Assembly (NCBI RefSeq): GCF_002025705.1
Contig: NZ_CP018846.1
Span: 5,509,501-5,573,500 of the forward strand
Direction of reading: 5' to 3'
DNA: 64,000 nt
From: Pseudomonas putida
Lineage (GTDB): Bacteria; Pseudomonadota; Gammaproteobacteria; Pseudomonadales; Pseudomonadaceae
Numbering within the stretch: position 1 is the first letter of the stretch; every line of letters begins with the position of its first letter. The position numbers and the translations under genes are program-made. This document shows positions 34,015 through 41,746 of this stretch, one piece after another. The notes below the pieces were generated by a model. The model did no database searches, was not told the DNA's origin, and saw only the letters and a list, made by a program, of their open reading frames with translations.

Positions 34015-34596
34015 TCAGGCGCGGCGCAATGCGCGCTGCTCAACCCGGCTTTGCAGGCGATACAGGTAGGCGAAGCCTTGTTCCCAACGCTCATGGCCGG
34101 ACTTGACGTTGATGTGCCCGGCATTGCTCAAAAGGCCCGCCTCGGCGCCCCAGGCCTGGGCCAGGTACAAGGCACGCGGCACGCTCACTGCCGGGTCGTT
34201 GTCGGAGCTGACCACCTGGCTGGGGAACGGCAGCGCCTGCAGCGGGATCGGCGCGAAGTTGCGCAGGGCCGGCGCGCAGGTGGGCCGCTCGACATCCGCC
34301 GGGGCCACCAGCAATGCGCCGCGCACCCGGCGCAGCAGGGCCGGGCTGGCCTGTGCGGCCCAGTGAGCAACGGTGACGCAGCCCAGGCTGTGAGCAATCA
34401 GAATCACCGGCGAGCGTTCGGCAGCAATCGCCTGCTCCAACGCCTGCACCCAGTCGCCGCGCTTTGGGGTAAGCCAGTCATGCTGCTCGACCCGGGCGCT
34501 GTTGGGCAGCGTGCGCTGCCAATGACTCTGCCAATGGTTGTCTGGCGATCCTTGCCAGCCCGGCACAATCAGGTAACGAATCGACTCATTGCGCAT
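34015..34596 (-). CDS. RBBP9/YdeN-family serine hydrolase
   Basis: A 193-residue alpha/beta hydrolase of the RBBP9/YdeN family. Signatures are the start YLIVPGWQGSPDNHWQSHW, the nucleophile elbow IAHSLGCVTVAHWAA, an acidic residue region with SSDNDP and the C-terminal histidine in GHINVKSGHERW. It lies 65 nt upstream of the AAA+ gene on the same strand, probably in one operon. The natural substrate is unknown. Confidence 0.9.
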   Translation of the reverse strand: MRNESIRYLIVPGWQGSPDNHWQSHWQRTLPNSARVEQHDWLTPKRGDWVQALEQAIAAERSPVILIAHSLGCVTVAHWAAQASPALLRRVRGALLVAPADVERPTCAPALRNFAPIPLQALPFPSQVVSSDNDPAVSVPRALYLAQAWGAEAGLLSNAGHINVKSGHERWEQGFAYLYRLQSRVEQRALRRA

Positions 34597-35041
34597 GGGG
34601 ACGCCTCCAGTAAGTTTGCGTGCTTGGAGATCAGTATAAAGAGGGAGTTATATTCGTAAAGGAATAAGAAGCTATTTATTAATAACCAGAATAACAATTC
34701 AAAACTATTTGCTGCCTGTGAAATCGAGCGCCGCCCGCGCGGCGCATCGCGGATAAATCCGCTCCTACATTTGTTTTGGGCCAGTGAGTTCTGCGCCAGC
34801 GCACGCGCATCTATGGTGTACGGCTCGATATCGAAGGGGACACACTAGGAGCGCGTACCATGGCACTGGCGTGATTGGCATGAAACAGATGTAGGAGCGG
34901 ATTTATCCGCGATGCGCCGCGCGGGCGGCGCTCGATCTAATAGGCGCTGAAGCCGTTACGGCGAAAAAAAGGGCCAACCCCTGCCAAGAGATATGGCCCC
35001 AACGCACTTGCGAGAGTCACTTGCCTGAAGAAGGTTGAAGA
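34597..35041. repeat. Gene-free gap with a perfect 48-bp inverted repeat
   Basis: Arms 34723-34770 and 34889-34936 are exact reverse complements over 48 nt with a 118-nt loop. They contain a REP core (GTAGGAGCGGATTTATCCGC) extended by CGCCGCGCGGGCGGCGCTCG. The loop has no convincing ORF. The left 120 nt of the gap is AT-rich and serves as the promoter region of the RBBP9-type gene. Confidence 0.9.
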
Positions 35042-35443
35042 TTACCGTGCAGTTATTACCGCAAGTTTGCTGATGCCCGCACGCTCGATCGCCGCCATGG
35101 CCCGTGCCACTTCGCCATAATTCACGCCATCGTCGGCCTGCAGTTGCACACGCACGTCGGCATCCTTGTCCTTGGCTGCCTTGAGGTTGGTTTCCAGCAG
35201 CTCCGGCTGGATTTCGTCCTTGTTGATGAACAGCTTGCCGCCACCGTCGATGCTCACCACCAGCGGGTCTTTCTGTTCCACCGGGGCCACGGCTTCGGTC
35301 TTGGGCAGGTTGATCGGGATGGCGTTGGTCAGCAGCGGCGCGGTGACGATGAACACCACCAGCAGCACCAGCATGACGTCCACCAGCGGTGTGACGTTGA
35401 TTTCACTGAGGACTTCGTCGCTGTCCTGGGTCGAAAAAGCCAT
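35042..35443 (-). CDS. exbD: ExbD-type proton-channel subunit
   Basis: A 133-residue ExbD/TolR protein with one N-terminal membrane helix (about 20-42, VDVMLVLLVVFIVTAPLL) carrying the conserved aspartate needed for proton flow, then a periplasmic domain. It follows exbB by one nucleotide and completes a TonB-ExbB-ExbD energiser for outer-membrane transport. Confidence 0.93.
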   Translation of the reverse strand: MAFSTQDSDEVLSEINVTPLVDVMLVLLVVFIVTAPLLTNAIPINLPKTEAVAPVEQKDPLVVSIDGGGKLFINKDEIQPELLETNLKAAKDKDADVRVQLQADDGVNYGEVARAMAAIERAGISKLAVITAR

Positions 35444-35444
35444 A

Positions 35445-36164
35445 TCAGGACGCCTCCTTCACCGGCTGGGTGAAACCGGCCTGGGCCTTGTGCACGGCAG
35501 GGTGCACCAGCACGCGGAAGGCACTCTTCTGCGCCAGGCTGTAGAAGTCGTGGGCGAAGTCATCCAAGTCGGCCGCGGTCAGCTTGAGGCGGCGCAGGAA
35601 GTAGTTGTAGACCAGCACCGCAGGCACCGCGACGGCGATACCCACGCCGGTGGCGACCAGCGCTGCGCCAATCGGGCCGGCAACGGTTTCCAGGCTGGCG
35701 GAGCCGGCCGCACTGATGCCCTTGAGCGCCTCCATGATGCCCCACACGGTACCGAACAGGCCGATGAAGGGCGAAGTGCTGCCGATACTGGCGACCACCG
35801 CCAGCCCGGTTTCCAGCGAACGGCGTTCACGCACGATTTGCTGGCGCAGGGCACGTTCGAGGCGGTCCTGGTGGTTGATGGCGTGGCTCAGGTCGCTGGC
35901 CTGGGTATCCCCGACAGCGATGGCGGCGTAGCCAGACTGGGCAACGCGGGCAGCCGGGCCAGGCAGCTCGTGGCTGAGCTCGGCGGCCGAGTCCAGGCTT
36001 GAAGCCGCCCAGAACTGCTGATGGAAGCGCTTGTCCTGATTCTTCAGCCGCACGAACTGCGCAAACTTGACCAGGGCCAGGCCCCAAGTAACAACGGAAA
36101 AACCGACCAGCAGCCAGATGACTGCGCTTTCAACGGATTCGAGGGGGGATGCCAGCAGGCTCAT
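35445..36164 (-). CDS. exbB: ExbB-type proton-channel subunit
   Basis: A 239-residue ExbB/TolQ/MotA family membrane protein with three helices: about 14-34, and a pair in the MotA_ExbB domain (LAVVASIGSTSPFIGLFGTV and IGAALVATGVGIAVAVPAVLVY). It lies between tonB and exbD in the order tonB-exbB-exbD. Confidence 0.93.
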   Translation of the reverse strand: MSLLASPLESVESAVIWLLVGFSVVTWGLALVKFAQFVRLKNQDKRFHQQFWAASSLDSAAELSHELPGPAARVAQSGYAAIAVGDTQASDLSHAINHQDRLERALRQQIVRERRSLETGLAVVASIGSTSPFIGLFGTVWGIMEALKGISAAGSASLETVAGPIGAALVATGVGIAVAVPAVLVYNYFLRRLKLTAADLDDFAHDFYSLAQKSAFRVLVHPAVHKAQAGFTQPVKEAS

Positions 36165-36194
36165 GATGGTGTCTTCCTGTGTTCTGCGAAAAAG

Positions 36195-36977
36195 TTAGCG
36201 AAGCTTGAAATCGATCGGCACGCTGACCCAGCCGGCCTGGGCCACATCGCCCTGCTTGGCGGGGACGAAGCTCCAACGCTTGACGGCGGCCAGCGCAGCG
36301 GCGTCGAGGGCGTCGCGGCCGCTGCTCTTCTGGATCTGGATCTGCCCCGGCTTGCCGCTGGGCAGCACCTCGACGCGCAGCAGCACGGTGCCTTCCCAGC
36401 CACGGCGCTGAGCCATCTGCGGGTACTCCGGCGCCGGGTTCTTCAGGTACGCGGCGTTGGCCGATGGCGGCGTGACCGGCGCCGGCGCGGGTGGCGCGGG
36501 CGGTGCAGGGGCAGCGACCGGAGCAGGTGGTGGCGCTTCGACCGGCTTGGGCTGCGGCTTGGGCGGTTGCTTGGCGACCGGTTTGGGCACGGGCTTCGGC
36601 TTGGGCTTGGCGGCCAACTCGTCGATCACCGGGGGCGGGGGCTCGACCACCGGCGGGGCCGGGGCTGGCGGTGGCGGTTGCACCACCGGCGGCGCGGGCG
36701 CGGCAAACTCGATGGTCATGGGCGGAATCTGTGGCGGCACCACGGGCAGCTCAGGCGTGGGGGCCTGGCTTACCCAGTAGGCGGCGGCACCGTGCAGGGC
36801 CAGTACCAGCAGGCCCAGCGCCAGCTTGTCACGGCGCTTGAGGCCACTGACCGGAGTGCGTTGCAGGCGCAGCTGGCCCAGTGGCAGGCGAAGTGTCCGT
36901 CCAAGCTCGACCAGGTCACCCGGGGCCGGGCGCCATGGCTGGTCGTAGGCCCTGACGGCCGACTGGACATTACCCAT
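36195..36977 (-). CDS. tonB: TonB-family energy transducer
   Basis: A 260-residue TonB. About 50 cytoplasmic residues precede the membrane anchor (KLALGLLVLALHGAAAYWV), then a long Pro-rich spacer (PPPPAPAPPVVEPPPP and KP repeats) and a C-terminal domain (YPQMAQRRGWEGTVLLRVEV ... GRDALDAAALAAVKRWSF). The cytoplasmic extension is typical of Pseudomonas TonB proteins. No TonB-dependent receptor gene is next to it; its position between sulfur genes suggests uptake of sulfate esters, sulfonates or a siderophore, which cannot be settled here. Confidence 0.92.
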   Translation of the reverse strand: MGNVQSAVRAYDQPWRPAPGDLVELGRTLRLPLGQLRLQRTPVSGLKRRDKLALGLLVLALHGAAAYWVSQAPTPELPVVPPQIPPMTIEFAAPAPPVVQPPPPAPAPPVVEPPPPVIDELAAKPKPKPVPKPVAKQPPKPQPKPVEAPPPAPVAAPAPPAPPAPAPVTPPSANAAYLKNPAPEYPQMAQRRGWEGTVLLRVEVLPSGKPGQIQIQKSSGRDALDAAALAAVKRWSFVPAKQGDVAQAGWVSVPIDFKLR

Positions 36978-37361
36978 TGATCAAACTCCTGGGGTTCTTG
37001 ATTCAGGTGTGTGGCTGAATCATCGGGGGCAGGGGCTTAGCTCTGAAAGTAATGTTTAAAATTAAAGTTAGATCTTCTGGGAATATATATTTCGATTCGG
37101 TGGCTCTAACCCGCGGGTTTCGTGGGGTGTAGAAGATCAATGATCAGTCGATGCCTTGTGGGCATATGAAATATTCGCGCAAGGCATCAGATTGCCGCGA
37201 GGGCTGCGCCCTCGTTTCGCGACACAAGGCCGCTCCCACAGGTGGATTGCATACCCCTGTGGGAGCGGCCTTGCGTCGCGAAAGGGCTGCAAAGCAGCCC
37301 CGGCAATCTTGCAGGTAATAAAAAACCCGGGACGATGCCCGGGTTTTTTGCTTGAAGCGGC
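36978..37361. repeat. Intergenic region with REP pair and hairpin
   Basis: It contains the AT-rich tonB upstream region (37040-37100), a small dyad ATGCCTTG...CAAGGCAT (37151-37187), a REP pair with GCGGCCTTG(T/C)GTCGCG cores (37191-37309, arms tipped with ATTGCCG), and the cysA terminator. No ORF is convincing. Confidence 0.8.
37321..37350 (-). terminator. Terminator of the cys operon
   Basis: A GC stem (CCCGGG-ACGATG-CCCGGG) is bordered by AAAAAA and TTTTTT, so it can stop transcription from both sides. It lies 12 nt after the cysA stop. Confidence 0.95.
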
Positions 37362-38351
37362 TCAGATATCCGCCACCTTCTGCCAGACCTTCGGCCGGAA
37401 GAACAGCGTCTCCCCACGCGCCAGCCCGGTCAGGCTGTCGTGGTCCTTGACCACCTCTGCCTCGATCAGCTCGCTCTGCCCTTCCACCTTCAAGGTCACC
37501 CGCGTGGTCGCGCCCAGTGGGCGGATATCGCGCACCTCGGCCGCATGGTGCCCCTCGGTCTCATGCCGCGACAGCGACACCTCGTGCGGACGGAACAGCA
37601 CATGGTGCCCCTCGCTCAAGGCCAGGCGGTTGGAATCACCGAGGAAGTGGTAGACGAAGTCGTTGGCCGGCTGCTCGTACACCTCGCCCGGCGAGCCGAT
37701 CTGCTCGATCACACCCTTGTTCATCACCACGATGCGGTCGGCCACTTCCATGGCTTCTTCCTGGTCGTGAGTAACGAACACCGAGGTCAGGTTGATGTCT
37801 TCGTGCAGCCGCGCCAGCCAGCGGCGCAGCTCCTTGCGCACTTTGGCGTCGAGCGCACCGAACGGTTCATCGAGCAGCAGCACCTTGGGCTCAACCGCCA
37901 GGGCACGGGCCAGGGCGATACGCTGACGCTGGCCACCGGACAGTTGCTCGGGGTAGCGGTCGGACAGCCAGTCCAGCTGCACCATGTTCAGCAGTTCGTG
38001 GACCTTTTCGGCGATCTTGCTCTCGCTCGGGCGCTCACCCTTGGGCTTCATGCGCAGGCCGAAGGCGACGTTGTCGAACACGCTCATGTGGCGGAACAAC
38101 GCATAGTGCTGGAACACGAAGCCGACGTTGCGATCGCGCACGTCGTGGCCGGACACGTCCTCGCCATGGAACACGATGTTGCCCTGGTCCGGGGTTTCCA
38201 GGCCGGCAATGATACGCAGCAGGGTGGTCTTGCCGCAGCCGGACGGGCCAAGCAGGGCCACCAGCTCGCCGCTGTTGATGTCCAGGTTGATAGCGTTCAG
38301 GGCCTGGAAGCTGTTGAAGCGCTTGCTGACATTACGAACTTCGATCGACAT
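37362..38351 (-). CDS. cysA: Sulfate/thiosulfate ABC transporter ATPase
   Basis: A 329-residue ATPase energising sulfate/thiosulfate uptake. Walker A is GPSGCGKTT, the signature is LSGGQRQR, Walker B is VLLLDEPFGALDAK, with the switch histidine in FVTHDQEEAMEVAD. The C-terminal TOBE-like regulatory domain (about 240-329) has VLFRPHEVSLSRHE. It lies 3 nt after cysW. Confidence 0.97.
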   Translation of the reverse strand: MSIEVRNVSKRFNSFQALNAINLDINSGELVALLGPSGCGKTTLLRIIAGLETPDQGNIVFHGEDVSGHDVRDRNVGFVFQHYALFRHMSVFDNVAFGLRMKPKGERPSESKIAEKVHELLNMVQLDWLSDRYPEQLSGGQRQRIALARALAVEPKVLLLDEPFGALDAKVRKELRRWLARLHEDINLTSVFVTHDQEEAMEVADRIVVMNKGVIEQIGSPGEVYEQPANDFVYHFLGDSNRLALSEGHHVLFRPHEVSLSRHETEGHHAAEVRDIRPLGATTRVTLKVEGQSELIEAEVVKDHDSLTGLARGETLFFRPKVWQKVADI

Positions 38352-38354
38352 GAA

Positions 38355-39227
38355 TCATTCCTCCGCGGCGCTGTGGCGCAGGCGGTTAATACGGTTCTCG
38401 CTCCACTGCTTGAGCAGCAGGATGAAGAGCGCCAGGATCAGCAACAGGCTGGCCACGCTGAAGGCCGCGACGTGGTTGTACTCGTTGTAGAGGATCTCCA
38501 CGTGCAGCGGCAAGGTGTTGGTCACGCCACGGATATGGCCCGACACCACCGACACTGCGCCAAACTCGCCCATGGCCCGCGCGGTGCACAGCACCACGCC
38601 ATAGATCAGGCCCCACTTGATGTTCGGCAAGGTCACGTGCCAGAACATCTGCCAGCCATTGGCGCCGAGCAGGCGCGCGGCCTCTTCTTCCTGCGTGCCC
38701 TGCTCCTGCATCAGCGGGATCAGCTCACGGGCGACAAACGGCACGGTGACGAAGATCGTCGCCAGGACGATGCCCGGCAAGGCGAATACGATCTGGATGT
38801 CGTGGTCCTGCAGCCATGGACCGAACAGACCTTGCGCGCCGAACATCAGCACGTAAACCAGGCCGGCGATGACCGGCGACACCGAGAACGGCAAGTCGAT
38901 CAGGGTCACCAGGATGCTCTTGCCGCGGAAGCTGTACTTGCTCACGCACCAGGCGGCGCTGACGCCGAACACCAGGTTCAGCGGCACCGAGATGACCACG
39001 GCGAGCAAGGTCAGCTTGAGCGCCGACAAGGCATCAGGCTCGAAGATCGCCTCGAAGAAGGTGCCAAAGCCGTTCTTCAGCGCCTGCGATACCACGATCA
39101 CCAGCGGCAGCAGCAGGAACAGCGCGAACACCAGCCAGCCAAGGCCGATCAGGATGCGCCGCGAAGTGGCGCTGCCACGCCGGGCGGCGTTGGCAGCGGC
39201 GCTTGCACTCAGGGTTGAACTGGACAT
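38355..39227 (-). CDS. cysW: Sulfate/thiosulfate ABC transporter permease CysW
   Basis: A 290-residue inner-membrane permease with about six helices and the EAA loop (EEEAARLLGANGWQMFWHVTLPNI). With CysT it forms the sulfate channel. It is separated from cysT by 10 nt and from cysA by 3 nt. Confidence 0.97.
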   Translation of the reverse strand: MSSSTLSASAAANAARRGSATSRRILIGLGWLVFALFLLLPLVIVVSQALKNGFGTFFEAIFEPDALSALKLTLLAVVISVPLNLVFGVSAAWCVSKYSFRGKSILVTLIDLPFSVSPVIAGLVYVLMFGAQGLFGPWLQDHDIQIVFALPGIVLATIFVTVPFVARELIPLMQEQGTQEEEAARLLGANGWQMFWHVTLPNIKWGLIYGVVLCTARAMGEFGAVSVVSGHIRGVTNTLPLHVEILYNEYNHVAAFSVASLLLILALFILLLKQWSENRINRLRHSAAEE

Positions 39228-39237
39228 GCGGCCTCCT

Positions 39238-40056
39238 TCAAGGGGTTTCGATGCGGCGCTGCAGCAGGTTGATCAGCAGCAGCAGGATGAAGGAAACCAC
39301 CAGCATCAACACGCCGATGGCGGTCGCGCCGGTGTAGTCGTACTGGTCGAGCTTGACCATGATCAGCAACGGCAGGATCTCGGTCTTCATAGGCATGTTG
39401 CCGGCGATGAAGATCACCGAACCGTACTCGCCAACGCCACGGGCGAAGGCCAGGGCGAAGCCGGTGAGCCAGGCGGGCAGCAGCGCTGGCGCGAGGATGT
39501 AGCGGAACACCTGCAAAGGCTTCGCACCCAGGCAGGCGGCCGCTTCTTCGACTTCACGCGGGATGTCCGCCAGCACCGGCTGAACCGTGCGCACCACGAA
39601 CGGCAGGGTGACGAAGGTCAGCGCCAGGGTGATGCCCAGCGGTGTGTAGGCGATCTTGAAGCCCAGGTCGGTGGCGAACTGGCCAACCCAGCCCGCGGGC
39701 GCGTAAAGGGCGGTCAGGGCAATACCGGCAACGGCGGTGGGCAGAGCGAACGGCAGGTCGATCATCGCGTCGATGATCTTGCGCCCGGGGAAGGTGTAAC
39801 GCACCAGCACCCAGGCCAGCAAGGTACCGATCACGCCATTGATGATGGCGGCGAACAGGGCAGTGCCGAAGCTCAACTTGAGCGCGGCGATCACCCGCGG
39901 CGCACTGATGACGTTCCAGAACTGCTCGAAGGTCAGCTGCGAGGCATGGATGAACATGGCCGCCAGCGGTATCAGCACGATCAGGCTGAGGTACACCAAG
40001 GTGTAACCCAGCGTCAGCCCGAAGCCGGGTATGACGGGGGAAATGCGACGTGACAT
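39238..40056 (-). CDS. cysT: Sulfate/thiosulfate ABC transporter permease CysT
   Basis: A 272-residue permease, also called CysU, with six helices and the EAA loop (EVEEAAACLGAKPLQVFRYILAPAL). The ATG at 40056 (MSRRISPVIPGF) with AGGGAT is preferred over the longer frame to 40116, which would cover the intergenic hairpin. It is the first permease gene after sbp, separated by about 210 nt of repeat DNA. Confidence 0.95.
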   Translation of the reverse strand: MSRRISPVIPGFGLTLGYTLVYLSLIVLIPLAAMFIHASQLTFEQFWNVISAPRVIAALKLSFGTALFAAIINGVIGTLLAWVLVRYTFPGRKIIDAMIDLPFALPTAVAGIALTALYAPAGWVGQFATDLGFKIAYTPLGITLALTFVTLPFVVRTVQPVLADIPREVEEAAACLGAKPLQVFRYILAPALLPAWLTGFALAFARGVGEYGSVIFIAGNMPMKTEILPLLIMVKLDQYDYTGATAIGVLMLVVSFILLLLINLLQRRIETP

Positions 40057-40080
40057 AAATATCCCTGGTTTAACGCACGA

Positions 40081-40102
40081 AGCCCCGGTTATGCCGGGGC
40101 GG
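40081..40102 (-). terminator. Attenuator-like hairpin between sbp and cysT
   Basis: GCCCCGGTTATGCCGGGGC folds into a tight seven-base-pair hairpin just before cysT. There is no T-run, so it probably reduces rather than stops readthrough, allowing more binding protein than permease. Confidence 0.55.
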
Positions 40103-40120
40103 TGCAGGACTCTCAATCTT

Positions 40121-40253
40121 GGGGCTGCCTTGCAGCCCTTTCCGACCGGTCCGGCGCCCCGGCAAGGCCGCTCCTACAGAAGATCGCGTGTGCCTTGTAG
40201 GAGCGGCCTTGCCGGGGCGCCGGACCGGTCGGAAAGGGCCGCAGAGCGGCCCC
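40121..40253. repeat. Variant long inverted repeat of REP type
   Basis: Two 58-nt arms (40121-40178 and 40196-40253) are complementary with only a few mismatches near the tip. The outer GGCCGC tip and inner TGTAGGAGCGGCCTTG core match the common REP. The central TGTCGCG is replaced by a longer block, CCGGGGCGCCGGACCGGTCG, not seen in any other repeat here. Confidence 0.9.
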
Positions 40254-40268
40254 GCTTTTCCTTGGCGT

Positions 40269-41276
40269 TTACTGTGCCTGATAGATCTGGTCGAACACAC
40301 CGCCATCATTGAAGAATTTCGGTTGTGCAGTTTTCCAGCCACCGAAGTCCTTGTCGATGGTCACCAGGTCCAGTTTCGGGAATTGCTTGCCGAATTCGGC
40401 AGCGACCTTCTCGTCACGCGGGCGGTAGAAGTTCTCGGCGGCGATCTTCTGGCCAGCCGGGCTGTACAGGTGCTTGAGGTATTCCTCGGCAATGGCTTCG
40501 TTGCCCTTCTTCTCGGCGTTCTTGTCGACCACCGCCACTGGTGGCTCGGCAAGGATCGACAGCGATGGCACAACGATCTCGAACTTGTCGGCGCCACCGT
40601 CTTCCTTCAGTGCCAGGAAGGCTTCGTTCTCCCAGGCCAGCAGCACGTCGCCCTGGCCGTTGTTGACGAAGGTGATGGTCGAGCCACGGGCACCGGTATC
40701 CAGCACTGGCACGTGCTTGAACAGCTCCTGCACGTAGGCCTTGGCCTTGTCTTCGCTACCGCCGGTTTTCAGGCCGTAGGCCCAGGCTGCCAGGAAGTTC
40801 CAGCGGGCGCCGCCGGAGGTTTTCGGGTTGGGGGTGATGACCGACACGTCCTTCTTGATCAGGTCGCCCCAGTCCTTGATGCCTTTGGGGTTGCCCTTGC
40901 GCACCAGGAACACGATGGTCGAGGTATAAGGCGTGCTGGCATCCGGCAGACGGGTCTGCCAGTTGTCCGGCAGGGTCTTGCCGAGCTTGGCGATTTCGTC
41001 GATGTCACCGGCCAGGGCCAGGGTCACCACGTCGGCGCGCAGGCCATCGATCACTGCACGGCCCTGCTTGCCCGAGCCACCATGGGATTGCTGGATCTTC
41101 ACCTTGTCGCCCGGGTGGGCCTGCTGCCAGTGCTTGATGAATTCAGCGTTGTACTGCTGATACAACTCACGGGTCGGGTCGTAGGACACGTTCAGCAGTT
41201 CGTAGTCCTTGGCGATGGCGGAACCGGCAAAAACAGCACTGGCCAGAGCGGCGAGCGCATAACGGCGGATGGACAT
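40269..41276 (-). CDS. sbp: Sulfate-binding periplasmic protein
   Basis: A 335-residue periplasmic binding protein for sulfate and thiosulfate. The signal peptide covers 1-22 (AGSAIA). Family motifs are LLNVSYDPTRELYQQYN, QSHGGSGKQGRAVIDGL, LARDVDEIAKL-like segment and NFYRPRDEKVAAEF near the end. The ATG at 41276 has GGGAG; the longer frame adds seven non-conserved residues. It precedes cysTWA. Confidence 0.97.
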   Translation of the reverse strand: MSIRRYALAALASAVFAGSAIAKDYELLNVSYDPTRELYQQYNAEFIKHWQQAHPGDKVKIQQSHGGSGKQGRAVIDGLRADVVTLALAGDIDEIAKLGKTLPDNWQTRLPDASTPYTSTIVFLVRKGNPKGIKDWGDLIKKDVSVITPNPKTSGGARWNFLAAWAYGLKTGGSEDKAKAYVQELFKHVPVLDTGARGSTITFVNNGQGDVLLAWENEAFLALKEDGGADKFEIVVPSLSILAEPPVAVVDKNAEKKGNEAIAEEYLKHLYSPAGQKIAAENFYRPRDEKVAAEFGKQFPKLDLVTIDKDFGGWKTAQPKFFNDGGVFDQIYQAQ

Positions 41277-41326
41277 GGTGAAGCTCCCGATTGGCATTTT
41301 TCTAGTTTTGAAGGGTGTGGCGCGAA

Positions 41327-41509
41327 TCAGCCGGCCTTGTTACCAGGCTGTTGCAGGCGGAACTTCTCCTTGCGTTCGATCTGCACGACCTGCGCGTTGT
41401 GCACGGTGATTTCCACCGCACCGAAACGCAGGTCGCGCAGGGCGCTCTGGATCTCACGCAGAATGGTGGCTTCGTCCTGACCGTCGATGCTACGCAGCGA
41501 TGCACTCAT
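41327..41509 (-). CDS. oscA: OscA, small protein of organosulfur growth
   Basis: A 60-residue protein of the DUF2292/YezD family. The sequence LREIQSALRDLRFGAVEITV followed by HNAQVVQIERKEKFR matches OscA, a small Pseudomonas protein encoded upstream of sbp and linked to organosulfur use and chromate stress. The RBS AAGGAG is strong. The upstream AT-rich dyad (41605-41640) suggests CysB control. Confidence 0.93.
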   Translation of the reverse strand: MSASLRSIDGQDEATILREIQSALRDLRFGAVEITVHNAQVVQIERKEKFRLQQPGNKAG

Positions 41510-41595
41510 GCTCGTTCTCCTTGGAGTGAGGGTGCCGGGCTGAGGTATGAAGGGGTTTGCGCCTGGCTTGAGGGCAATAGTAGTGAGGCGGAGTT

Positions 41596-41650
41596 ATTCT
41601 TAAAAATACTGTTTAAGAATGTTTATATAACCAAATTCAAATCGCGATTT
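41596..41650 (-). promoter_or_regulatory. AT-rich dyad upstream of oscA-sbp, candidate CysB region
   Basis: The palindrome ATTCTTAAAAAT-actg-TTTAAGAAT lies 90-130 nt before the oscA ATG. AT-rich inverted sequences of this kind are typical for CysB and sulfur-starvation control in Pseudomonas. The exact site cannot be fixed by eye. Confidence 0.45.
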
Positions 41651-41669
41651 TACAGGCGCTCAAATGCCT

Positions 41670-41743
41670 CTGTGGGAGCGGGCGTGCCCGCGAATACGAC
41701 AGTGAATCCACCATCGCATTCGCGGGCACGCCCGCTCCCACAG
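41670..41743. repeat. REP pair, GCGGGCGTGCCCGC type
   Basis: Two facing copies of CTGTGGGAGCGGGC / GTGCCCGCGAA units lie across 24 nt. They sit just after the stop of the RND pump gene. It is the same unit type found around the RAYT gene. Confidence 0.92.
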
Positions 41744-41746
41744 GGT

